This document shows positions 33,399 to 41,474 of a DNA stretch of 43,112 nt, in pieces. Source of the stretch: Clostridiales bacterium (GTDB taxonomy: Bacteria; Bacillota; Clostridia; Lachnospirales; Lachnospiraceae); NCBI GenBank assembly GCA_020860565.1, contig JAJBUA010000025.1, positions 1 through 43,112 of the forward strand, in the 5' to 3' direction. Under the pieces are notes generated by a model. It was not told where the DNA came from. It did not search any database and worked only from the letters and a program-made list of their open reading frames with translations. How positions within the stretch are numbered: position 1 is the stretch's first letter; every line of letters begins with the position of its first letter. Both the position numbers and the translations under genes were made by a program.

Positions 33399-33989
33399 TC
33401 AAAGAAATATTTTCTGCGTTTCCCCGGCAATATCCACGATTTTCTCCGCCAGTTCTCTGAGATTTTTCCCATACAATTCATAAAGGGAAGGTTCTCCCTG
33501 ACCTGACGCATATATCTCCGCCCCGTATCCGGTGCCAACGAGCGCTGTGTGGACTCCATAGTTTTTTCCGGCCTCAATATCAATCATCTTATCGCCGATC
33601 ATCCACGACCGGGTCTTGTCAATATCGTAATACTGTTCCGCCATCTCAAACATCCCCGTCCCCGGCTTGCGGCAGCGGCAGGCCGTACGATATACCCCGA
33701 CGCCATGCTCCGGATGATGGGGGCAGTAAAAGAAATGATCAATTCCCGCGCCCAACGGCGCAAGAATGGAATTCATATAATCATGCAGCTTCCGGACGTC
33801 GGCTTCTCCGTAATATCCGCGGGCCACGCCCGCCTGATTAGTCACAACGACCAGCCTGTAACCATGTTCGCGAAAACATCTCAATGCTTCGGGTACGCCC
33901 GGCAGGATCTTTAAATCTTCGGGTCGGTACAGATAATGAACTTCTTCATTTAGCGTACCGTCCCGGTCAAGAAATATTACTTTTTCCAT
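33399..33989 (-). CDS. HAD-IIIA phosphatase, GmhB-like (heptose 1,7-bisphosphate phosphatase family)
   Basis: This 196-residue protein has the HAD start IFLDRDGTLNEEVHYLY (nucleophile and acid Asp), VVVTNQAGVARGYY, the zinc-loop cysteines in CPHHPEHGVG and CRCRKPGTGMF, and WMIGDKMIDIEAG. This fits GmhB, which dephosphorylates heptose bisphosphates for ADP- or GDP-heptose. No heptose isomerase, kinase or nucleotidyltransferase (GmhA, HddA, HddC) is in the window, so either heptose genes lie elsewhere or the substrate differs. AAGG lies a few bases before the ATG. Confidence 0.88.
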   Translation of the reverse strand: MEKVIFLDRDGTLNEEVHYLYRPEDLKILPGVPEALRCFREHGYRLVVVTNQAGVARGYYGEADVRKLHDYMNSILAPLGAGIDHFFYCPHHPEHGVGVYRTACRCRKPGTGMFEMAEQYYDIDKTRSWMIGDKMIDIEAGKNYGVHTALVGTGYGAEIYASGQGEPSLYELYGKNLRELAEKIVDIAGETQKIFL

Positions 33990-34114
33990 CGTTACCTTTC
34001 TCTATGTTTCCAGAAAACGACATAAAGTCGTTATCCAAAGCACCGACCGACGACTGCGTTAGCAGCCTTTCCCTGCGCGATCACCATGTATTTCCGTTAA
34101 CGCGGACATCGCTC

Positions 34115-37100
34115 CTATGAAAAATCCTCCTCAATCCGCTGCCATGCCGCATCCACGCTGAAATAACGGCGGATATAGCTCTGTGTCCGCCGGCTCAGTT
34201 CCCGGCACCTGTCGGTATCCTGATAAAGCGCCGCCGTCGCCTGCGCGAACCGCTCCGGGTCATCCTCGATCAGCAGCACATCTTCTGCCTGCGGGATTCC
34301 CTCAGCTCCCACCGACGTCGTAATCACCGGCGCCCCATAATACAATGCCTCGATGATCTTGCCCTTGATCCCTGCTCCATATCGCAGCGGCACCACGACG
34401 ACACGACATTCCGCATAGAGTCCTGCCAGTTCTTCATCCGACACAAAGCCCTTGATGATGACTCCGTTATCCGGCTGTGCAAGTGCCTGAATCTCCTCTG
34501 TCACCTTCGAACCGACCACATAAAACTTCGGCGGTTCGCAGCCGGCAGTCACAAACTCCTCCCGGATCTGCGGATAGATCTCCTTTGCAAACCAGATCAC
34601 TGCATCCGCGTTCGGCGGATGGGCAAAACCGCCGACAAAGAGCAGTCCCTCCCGCTCTGAGAAGTCCTCGCGGATATCGGATAAAAAGCTGTCAAACACA
34701 TACGCCGTGATATCCTTTACCGGTATCAGCGGATCAATCGCATGGATCGCATCCCGCTCAATATAAGACGGATAGTAAGAAACCGCAGCCTTCTGCATCA
34801 GGGAAAGCTCCAGAGACTTCCAGTACTCCGCATCCTCCAGGATCTTCGGATCGCCCGTGATCTCGTATTCTCTGGTTTCGCGCAGGAAATGCAGATCATG
34901 GCCATAATAAATCACCTTGATATCCGTATTATCAAGGATATAATCGATATATTTTGTCGCGATGTGCGGACGATTCAGGTAGGCCACCGCGATATCATCT
35001 CCGTGGTCACGCAGCCAGTTCCAGATCCCGGTCTGATACTCCGGACCGTAGAGAATCTCGACTCCCATCTGCTGCAGTGTCGTCGAATACGGCTCTTCGT
35101 GCATATAGTTATCGCCGACAAATTTCACCACATATCCCTTTTGCAGGAACATCTTAATATACTGGAAGGTCGTCCGTGACCCCGCGTCGCGGTCATAGGT
35201 CGGCACATAATGATCCACAACGAGAATGATCTTTTTGCCCATACTGCGCTCCCGGGCGCGGAAGGGATCCGGATTGCCTGTATTTTCACACTGTTTCGCA
35301 AACTCATCCTTCCACTTTTCCTGCAGCTTCTTTAAGTTAACTGCCTGATAACGCTTCAGACCGCTCCCCTGCACGTCTGTCCCGTTGGAGATTCCTTCAA
35401 AATGAATGACCTTTGAGAGCGGCTGATAGACTACGCGGTAACCTGCCTTACGCACCTCAAATGCCAGATCCGAATCTTCGCAGTAAGCGGGCGCAAATCT
35501 CGTATCAAAGCCCCCGATCTGCTCCCACAGCTTCACCGGCAGCAGAATCGCCGCCCCGGAAATATAATCCACATCCTTGACGTAATTGTACTCCGGCTTG
35601 TCCGGCTGGTCAAGCCGTCCGTAATTCCATCCGGAACCGTCGCTCCAGATAATGCCGCCGGCCTCCTGCAGTCTCCCATCCGGATACACCAGCTTGGAGC
35701 CGACCATGCCGATCGATTCTTCCGACTCAATCAACGTAACCAGAGAACTCAGCCACCCTTCCGTCACCTGAGTATCATTATTCAGGAACATGATGTATTC
35801 GCCCTTCGCGCTGCGGGCCGCCTGATTGCAGTTGCGCAGGAAACCCTGATTGCTGCTGTTGCGGCAGATGACCAGTCCTTCTGCAAATTCCGACAGATGC
35901 GCCGTCGCGTCCGTGGAAACGTCGTCCGCGATGATCACCTCATAGCTCACATCTTTGGTATACTTCAGAATCGAGACAAGACAGGCGTAGGTATACGCAA
36001 TCTGGTTATAGACCGGAATCACGATCGATACCTTTGGCTGCTCCGGCTGCGCAAACCGCAGTTTGCCATGCTCCCGGTAAATGTCGCCGATCTCAAAATC
36101 CCCCTTGCGCAGATTTTTCCCCTCTTCCGTCGCATAAAGCCTGTGACTGCGAATCGGATGGAGGATGCTCTCTTTACGATATTGCAGCCGTTTGCGTTCT
36201 GCGGAGCCTCGCGGGTATTTACGATTGAACCACTCTCCCAGCTTTCTGCGCATGCGGAATATCAGCGCTTCATGAGTATTTAAATAGGCCAAAGTCCTGG
36301 CCATCTCATCGATCTCATGGCGCAGATCACGGATGATGATCTCCAGATTCGTGACATGATTATCCGTCAGGCGTTTTACCTCTGTGATCTTACGGATCGT
36401 CACGTCTTTTTCATTGATGTAAAGCTTCATCTGGCTGATCCGCTCTCTCGCGTGCGCCAGATCCCTCTCATCCCGGAGCATCCCCTCGACGCCTTTGGAA
36501 CCATGCAGATAGTTTTCCAGATAAAGCTTCTGGTTATCCCCATGGACATAAGTCTGGAAGCTGGTCTCCATCTTGCGGTAAATATCCGCCATCTCAGGCG
36601 CGATACCAAAATTCTCCAGAAATGCCCGCAGCGTCACCGTCTTCATCAGGCTTCCATACTGCTCATAAAAATAATATAAGATACGGTAACAGACGTAACG
36701 CTCCGGCACCGGGAAGGAAAAGACCCACTCATAATCCAGGCAATAGGAGCCATCCCCAGTATCCATGATATTTTCAAAAAGAGCGTCAATATTGGAGACC
36801 TTACATGCTGTATCCCCATCCAGCGCCGCCAGCTCCTCCTGCGATAATCCCTGTCCGAATACCTCCAGAAAATCTTCCGTGATCTGAAAATCCCTTCGGC
36901 AATCCGGATTTACATCAAAAATCTGCTGCAGAGATTCACGGATCCGTTCGGTCGCCTCACCTTCATTTCTCAGAAGGTATCCCAGTTCCTCGGCGCGCGT
37001 CTGCCCTTCCAGATAGCAGAAAAAAGCTGCACTGCGTCCCTTCGCTGCCTCCGGCGGCAGGAGCCGGATCGATCTCTGCTGTGCGGAAAGCTGCTGATAC

Positions 37101-38188
37101 TTTTCCTCAAAGGACAGGATATGTGCGGATCCCGGCAGGCCGAGCGCCGCTTTCTCTACGAAACGCTCCGGCCGCCTCTCATCTGCCGCCTCTGGCCGTC
37201 TTCCTTCCTGACTCAGAGCTTCCGTCTGATTCTGTGCCGTGTCTTCTGTCCGACGACACTTCCGTCCCGCAGAATCTGCCTGTCCCGGTTTTCCGTCCGC
37301 ATGTCTCTCGCCAATGCAGGTGCGAATCTGAAAAATATCCTGTCGCGTCTTGTTGTACTTAATAAATATACGATCCTCCGTCGGATACAATTTTCCCCTG
37401 TCCCTGCTCCAGAAAACCAGATAAGAATTCGCGCACTGATCAAAGATCCCCTCTTCACAGACCATGTCAAACTTCTCACCCATATCAATGACATGATACG
37501 GCGGATAATCATACACTTCTGTGACACGGGTCAGATCCCCTTTCTTCGGGAGGTAACGATCCGTATAAATCGTCGATGGGAGCCGATAATCCGGCATCGG
37601 ATAATAGAAGCGGGTATATCCATCACCGTCCGTCTCGCAAAATTCCTGCAAACGTTTTCGTGATAAACCGGTTTCCTCATCTGCGGTACCCGCCCAGTAT
37701 TTCACTCCGGCCGGATTGGTACAGGCCATGATGAACACGCCGTTTTTCTTCAACAGAGATTTTGCGGCAGCGATATGTTCCCGATCCAGGTTCGCTCCGT
37801 TTCCCAGCATCACCACATAATCCCAGTTCCTTCCGGCTGCCGCCGCTTCCTTTGCGTATTCGCAAAGCTCTGCCGGGATATAAGTGACGTTATCTGCAGT
37901 CGAATAGCGCATCCGGACCGTCTCAAGCGCCTCTTCCCGCGCATCCAGAACGGTAACCTGACGCACGCTTGTCCGGTAAAGGCCAGTCAGCGCCCCGGCA
38001 TCCGCTCCGACCTGTAACAGTTCCGCCTCCGGATCAAAATCATACCATTCCAGCAGAAGTTCTCTCTGGTCAGACAGCGCATACAGCAGATCCATGCGGT
38101 GATTGTCCTGCAGGATTTCCCGGATATTCCCGCGATGTTTTTTTAATTTTTCCTGTATCTCCTGATCGATTTCTCTGATCTGCCTCAT
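34115..38188 (-). CDS. Giant methyltransferase / coiled-coil / GT2 / GT4 fusion glycosyltransferase
   Basis: This cytosolic protein has 1357 residues. Residues 45-265 look like a class I SAM-dependent methyltransferase (AELLQVGADAGALTGLY, then TVLDAREEA, and WDYVVMLGNGANLD). Residues 296-345 are low-complexity, and 350-560 are helical with no family I know. Residues 568-650 are strongly coiled-coil. Residues 718-945 are a GT2 domain (SIVIPVYNQ, FLNNDTQVTEGW, GGFDTRFAPAYCEDSDLAFE). Residues 985-1357 are a GT4 domain (VDHYVPTYDRDAG, GGFAHPPNADA, GAGIKGKIIEALYYGAPVI). The start overlaps the end of the Wzt-like gene by four bases. A role in building and capping an exported glycan is likely, by analogy with WbdD and WbdA (inference). 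Confidence 0.93.
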   Translation of the reverse strand: MRQIREIDQEIQEKLKKHRGNIREILQDNHRMDLLYALSDQRELLLEWYDFDPEAELLQVGADAGALTGLYRTSVRQVTVLDAREEALETVRMRYSTADNVTYIPAELCEYAKEAAAAGRNWDYVVMLGNGANLDREHIAAAKSLLKKNGVFIMACTNPAGVKYWAGTADEETGLSRKRLQEFCETDGDGYTRFYYPMPDYRLPSTIYTDRYLPKKGDLTRVTEVYDYPPYHVIDMGEKFDMVCEEGIFDQCANSYLVFWSRDRGKLYPTEDRIFIKYNKTRQDIFQIRTCIGERHADGKPGQADSAGRKCRRTEDTAQNQTEALSQEGRRPEAADERRPERFVEKAALGLPGSAHILSFEEKYQQLSAQQRSIRLLPPEAAKGRSAAFFCYLEGQTRAEELGYLLRNEGEATERIRESLQQIFDVNPDCRRDFQITEDFLEVFGQGLSQEELAALDGDTACKVSNIDALFENIMDTGDGSYCLDYEWVFSFPVPERYVCYRILYYFYEQYGSLMKTVTLRAFLENFGIAPEMADIYRKMETSFQTYVHGDNQKLYLENYLHGSKGVEGMLRDERDLAHARERISQMKLYINEKDVTIRKITEVKRLTDNHVTNLEIIIRDLRHEIDEMARTLAYLNTHEALIFRMRRKLGEWFNRKYPRGSAERKRLQYRKESILHPIRSHRLYATEEGKNLRKGDFEIGDIYREHGKLRFAQPEQPKVSIVIPVYNQIAYTYACLVSILKYTKDVSYEVIIADDVSTDATAHLSEFAEGLVICRNSSNQGFLRNCNQAARSAKGEYIMFLNNDTQVTEGWLSSLVTLIESEESIGMVGSKLVYPDGRLQEAGGIIWSDGSGWNYGRLDQPDKPEYNYVKDVDYISGAAILLPVKLWEQIGGFDTRFAPAYCEDSDLAFEVRKAGYRVVYQPLSKVIHFEGISNGTDVQGSGLKRYQAVNLKKLQEKWKDEFAKQCENTGNPDPFRARERSMGKKIILVVDHYVPTYDRDAGSRTTFQYIKMFLQKGYVVKFVGDNYMHEEPYSTTLQQMGVEILYGPEYQTGIWNWLRDHGDDIAVAYLNRPHIATKYIDYILDNTDIKVIYYGHDLHFLRETREYEITGDPKILEDAEYWKSLELSLMQKAAVSYYPSYIERDAIHAIDPLIPVKDITAYVFDSFLSDIREDFSEREGLLFVGGFAHPPNADAVIWFAKEIYPQIREEFVTAGCEPPKFYVVGSKVTEEIQALAQPDNGVIIKGFVSDEELAGLYAECRVVVVPLRYGAGIKGKIIEALYYGAPVITTSVGAEGIPQAEDVLLIEDDPERFAQATAALYQDTDRCRELSRRTQSYIRRYFSVDAAWQRIEEDFS

Positions 38189-39624
38189 TGATCTGTTTCC
38201 TTTCCCGGCTTCCGAGTAACTTCTACTTCGGACTCCATATCATATACGCCGACTGTATTTTTATTTGAAATCACAGTCAGGCTGGCAATATTATATAAAC
38301 GATGATACACCGTATGCTCGCCCTGTTCAAATCCGGTGCAGCTCATGGACAGCAGATATTCGCCGCCCTGCAGCGTCATCTTCTGGCGAAAGGCAACCTC
38401 ATACTCATCTCCCGCATGCACGGGCTTGACGTCAGCGCCCTCAAACATCGTATTGGTTCCGGTTAAATCGGCGCCCTTTTTATCTCGGATCGTATAGGTA
38501 AAAATCGGCGCCTGAATATCTGAGAAAAACCGGATCTTTTCTTTGATCGTAAACATCTCGCCCTTTAAGAGCAGATTGGTCAGATTACCTCGCTCGTCAA
38601 ACAGTCCCAGGTCATAGATCTCAGCCTTGCCATTGCCATATTCCGTGCGGTCCGGATTGATCGAAATCTGATTTTTCATGAGCTTCCCGCTGTTTTGACG
38701 CCGATGATGCCGGGTGCCCTGAGCTTTTTCCCCGCCGTTTGCAGCATCGCCGGTCTGGTTTCCGCCAGATGTCGTCTCCCCGGCGCCATCCGGATCGTCC
38801 GTTTCTACGCCCGTACCGCTTTCATCCATGCCGCCGGAATAATCACTCATCTCGTCGAGTTCTTCCTGCAGCGAATCCATCTGATTTGCCAGTATCTTCT
38901 TATATAAATCGACCATTTTGCCGGGAGCTCCCTCCGCGACATAATGACCCTTATTCAGCAGAACCACACGGTCACAGTATTTAATCACACTCCCCATATC
39001 GTGCGTCACCATGAGGATCGTAGTACCCTTCTGACGCAGTTCCTCCATGCGGCGATAACATTTGGACTGGAAAAACACATCGCCCACCGACAGCGCCTCA
39101 TCCACAATCAGGATCTCAGGATCCACATTGATCGAGAGCGCAAAGGCCAGACGCACAAACATGCCGCTCGAATATGTCTTCACCGGCTGATAAACAAAAT
39201 CACCGATATCCGCAAAATCGAGGATATCCTGAAGTTTCTCGTCCATCTCTTTTCTCGAAAAACCCATCATCGTGCCGTTCATATAGATATTTTCAATGCC
39301 AGTGTAATCCATGTTAAAACCGGCGCCCAGCTCCAGCAGCGCGGAGATCACACCCTCCACCTGCACGGTTCCCGTCGTAGGGGTCAATACGCCGGTAATG
39401 ATCTTTAAAATCGTCGATTTGCCGGAACCATTCGTGCCGATAATACCGACGGTCTCCCCCTTTTTCACGCGAAAAGAAAGCCCCTGCAGCGCAAAAAAGT
39501 CTTTATGATAATTTTTATGGGTAAAATTCAGAGATTCTCTGAGACGATCGATCGGTTTATCATATAACCGGTATATTTTACTGACATTTTCTACCTGAAT
39601 GGCATAATCACTGTTCTGCGGCAT
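38185..39624 (-). CDS. wzt: Wzt/TagH-type polysaccharide ABC exporter ATPase with C-terminal Wzt-like domain
   Basis: This ATPase drives glycan export. Residues 1-240 (of 479) form the ABC domain, with Walker A GTNGSGKST (63-71), the signature YSSGM (151-155), the Walker B ILIVDEAL (171-178) and the switch His208. An N-terminal VSKIYRLYDKP motif is typical of Wzt and TagH. A hydrophilic Gly/Ser/Asp-rich linker (255-312) joins a beta-rich domain (about 320-468) like the Wzt C-terminal domain, which in Escherichia coli O8/O9a recognises the modified end of the glycan. The ATG at 39624 lies five bases after AGAGGA. The partner permease Wzm is not adjacent and not in the window. Confidence 0.93.
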   Translation of the reverse strand: MPQNSDYAIQVENVSKIYRLYDKPIDRLRESLNFTHKNYHKDFFALQGLSFRVKKGETVGIIGTNGSGKSTILKIITGVLTPTTGTVQVEGVISALLELGAGFNMDYTGIENIYMNGTMMGFSRKEMDEKLQDILDFADIGDFVYQPVKTYSSGMFVRLAFALSINVDPEILIVDEALSVGDVFFQSKCYRRMEELRQKGTTILMVTHDMGSVIKYCDRVVLLNKGHYVAEGAPGKMVDLYKKILANQMDSLQEELDEMSDYSGGMDESGTGVETDDPDGAGETTSGGNQTGDAANGGEKAQGTRHHRRQNSGKLMKNQISINPDRTEYGNGKAEIYDLGLFDERGNLTNLLLKGEMFTIKEKIRFFSDIQAPIFTYTIRDKKGADLTGTNTMFEGADVKPVHAGDEYEVAFRQKMTLQGGEYLLSMSCTGFEQGEHTVYHRLYNIASLTVISNKNTVGVYDMESEVEVTRKPGKETDQ

Positions 39625-39653
39625 ATAATTCCTCTGCAAATAAATATATATTC

Positions 39654-39687
39654 ATAACCGTTCACGTTCGTGCGCGTGAACGGTTAT
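39654..39687. terminator. Hairpin between the EFR1 gene and the Wzt-like gene
   Basis: Arms ATAACCGTTCACG and CGTGAACGGTTAT form a perfect 13-bp stem with an 8-base loop. It lies 30 bases before the Wzt-like start and 73 bases after the EFR1 stop. The following minus-strand bases are AT-rich (GAATATATATTTATTTG) but not a clean T-run, so it may be a weak terminator or an operator. Confidence 0.55.
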
Positions 39688-39759
39688 CTGACATCTCAAA
39701 GCACAGTTTACAGCAATTCAGGGATTTTTTCAATCTTTTCTTTCTAATCAAACGCCCGA

Positions 39760-40581
39760 CTAATATAAAAATACATTTTCCGCGCGGCGGGTATAGTTCT
39801 GCTCCAGCATCCTCACATGAGACAGGAACTGCTCATCGGTAAAAAATTTCGCCCCATTCGGGCATTTTCTCACGCATGCCTGACACTTGATACAAATGCC
39901 TGCAGCCTGCATCATCTCGTCGATGCTTCCCATCGGACAGGCCTTCGCGCAAATCCCGCAGTGGTCGCATTTTGTAAAATCTGTCTGCGGTTTGGCCTTG
40001 AGAAAATTCGCGCGAGTTCCATCCTCTTGCAACGGCACGTAGTAAGGCTCCACTTCCGTATTATCCGGCAGTGTCAGAACAGGACAGCCTTCTGGATCTG
40101 CAAGTTTTTCCATCAGACGATCCGTAAATTCATGGATCTCCCGGCGATCCTCTTCATCCGGCCTCCCCGCGGCAACCAGATCTGAAAAAGCATGACGACT
40201 GACAACTGCGGCAGCTCCCAATGTCCGAAACCCCTGCTGTTGAAGAATCAGGCGCAGTTCTGTCAGTGCTCCGCCGTAACTGCGGTTGCCAAACACAACA
40301 ACCGGCACTGCCACAGCCTGTCCGCCAACCAGACACCGCTTAAAATCCGGCATAATTTTATTGGGCAGCCGTCCCGCATATACGGGGCAGCCGATAATAA
40401 CCAGATCATTTTCGGAAAAATAAACCGGATTTTCTCTGCTTTCTTTTGATGTAAACGGAATCTCCTTATATGGCAAATCCAGACCCCTGCTAAGATTTTC
40501 TGCGATCGCCGTCACAACCGTCCTTGTCCCGCCCGTTGGGCTGAATGAAATCATATAGATATTTGTAATTTTCATATTCAT
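39760..40581 (-). CDS. EFR1 family flavodoxin-ferredoxin fusion protein
   Basis: This is a redox protein of about 273 residues. The N-terminal half is flavodoxin-like, with YMISFSPTGGTRTVV as the FMN phosphate loop and DLVIIGCPVYAGRLP. The C-terminal half is an eight-iron ferredoxin with CDHCGICAKACPMGS and CIKCQACVRKCPNGA. Such proteins move electrons in the cytosol of anaerobes, and the partner is unknown. The start is uncertain: ATG at 40581 or 40575 gives the expected N-terminus, but the nearest purine-rich site (AAGGAA) is 15 bases away. It might supply electrons to RfbH chemistry, but only proximity suggests this. Confidence 0.88.
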   Translation of the reverse strand: MNMKITNIYMISFSPTGGTRTVVTAIAENLSRGLDLPYKEIPFTSKESRENPVYFSENDLVIIGCPVYAGRLPNKIMPDFKRCLVGGQAVAVPVVVFGNRSYGGALTELRLILQQQGFRTLGAAAVVSRHAFSDLVAAGRPDEEDRREIHEFTDRLMEKLADPEGCPVLTLPDNTEVEPYYVPLQEDGTRANFLKAKPQTDFTKCDHCGICAKACPMGSIDEMMQAAGICIKCQACVRKCPNGAKFFTDEQFLSHVRMLEQNYTRRAENVFLY

Positions 40582-40597
40582 AAAAGTGTAGACAGGT

Positions 40598-40672
40598 TCC
40601 TTCTTCTTTTGCATTTTCAGCAATCATCTGAATCGCCTGACACACATCCAGCACCTCCTCGCCGTAATCCTG
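40598..40672 (-). pseudogene. Possible remnant of an Rpn-family nuclease/transposase C-terminus
   Basis: A frame beginning after an in-frame TAG encodes about 25 helical, acidic residues (YGEEVLDVCQAIQMIAENAK, then EEG), resembling the C-terminal part of Rpn/PD-(D/E)XK recombination-promoting nuclease proteins common in Lachnospiraceae. It has no start and runs on into the EFR1 gene's upstream region. The match is short, so this call is weak. Confidence 0.25.
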
Positions 40673-40786
40673 CTGTCTGAACTATCGTAACATATCACGC
40701 AAACTTTTACAATATCAAAGAGAGACCGCCGTCAGCAGTCTCCACCTGAAAATTTTCTAAATCAATTTACTCACATTCTTCGATAT

Positions 40787-40846
40787 ATCCTGAATTATTC
40801 ACGGGTTTTTCGCCGTTATGGCTTAGACTCATGAATAATTCAGGAT
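40787..40846. repeat. Inverted repeat with 15-bp perfect arms and a 30-base centre
   Basis: Arms ATCCTGAATTATTCA (40787-40801) and TGAATAATTCAGGAT (40832-40846) are perfect. The centre includes CGGGTTTTTCGCCGTTATGG. It lies in the 320-base gap between the NusG domain II gene and the EFR1 gene. It may be a small mobile-element remnant or the terminator of the upstream gene; no T-run is evident. The rest of the gap shows only the Rpn-like remnant. Confidence 0.6.
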
Positions 40847-40901
40847 TAATATAATCAATATGCTTCTCTTCATTTTTCTCCTGCCACTGTCTTCCTGCCA
40901 A

Positions 40902-41294
40902 TCATCGTCCGGTTACAAAATCGACCGCGTCTTCACTTTCATCGCCCACAACTTCCACAACGACCTGATTGGGCAGACAGATAATGGACTGTCCTCCCCT
41001 GCTGATCTTGCCCATACCGACACATAATTTATCCGGGCATGACGCTTCCGTAAGCCAGGCTTCTCCGCCGGAAATTACCAGCAGATTCGTGCCGCCGCCC
41101 GCGCCATGAATCTCGTATGTCCCACTTTGCGATAAGGAATATTCCGCTGTCAGCGTACCGGAAACTTTAACCTGTATTTTGATTCCGTCCGCTGCAGTGA
41201 AATGTAAAAACAGCCATCCCGCCAGCGCAATTATCAGGCATACAGCAACCAGTATGGCGTCTCTCTTTTTTCCGGATCCTGTTTTTCCGTTCAT
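40902..41294 (-). CDS. NusG domain II-containing (DUF1312) membrane-anchored protein
   Basis: From the ATG at 41294 it has 130 residues: a basic N-terminus, one membrane helix at about 12-30, and an extracytoplasmic domain of about 90 residues with YSLSQSGTYEIHGAGGG and the signature CPDKLCVGMGKISRGGQSII followed by CLPN. Family members often sit beside ECF-type Gx transporters and ApbE flavin transferases, but here the neighbours are an EFR1 protein and a surface protein. The function is unknown. The other start, an ATG at 41306, directly abuts GCGAGG, so the inner ATG, 12 bases from it, is preferred with low certainty. Confidence 0.88.
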   Translation of the reverse strand: MNGKTGSGKKRDAILVAVCLIIALAGWLFLHFTAADGIKIQVKVSGTLTAEYSLSQSGTYEIHGAGGGTNLLVISGGEAWLTEASCPDKLCVGMGKISRGGQSIICLPNQVVVEVVGDESEDAVDFVTGR

Positions 41295-41402
41295 ACGTTT
41301 GATCATCCTCGCTTGTTAGTTCTCGCTAACCTATATCATTCTAATTCAAACAGCGGGCAATTGCAATATATAATCCCATTTTTGTTTTATAGGCAAATGG
41401 AT

Positions 41403-41431
41403 AAGGGACCGCTGACCTGCAGCGATCCCTT
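41403..41431. terminator. Probable terminator of the surface protein gene
   Basis: AAGGGA.CGCTG and CAGCG.TCCCTT pair with one internal mismatch around a 5-base loop, 44 bases past the stop. The T-run on the minus strand is weak. Confidence 0.5.
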
Positions 41432-41474
41432 TCCCCTGACTTCTATCCATTATTTTTCCTGATATCAGTCAACT

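Noticed and set aside
33990-34114. Possible small gene between the GmhB-like and giant glycosyltransferase genes
   Set aside because: The 125 bases contain stops in every frame, and no start is preceded by an RBS.
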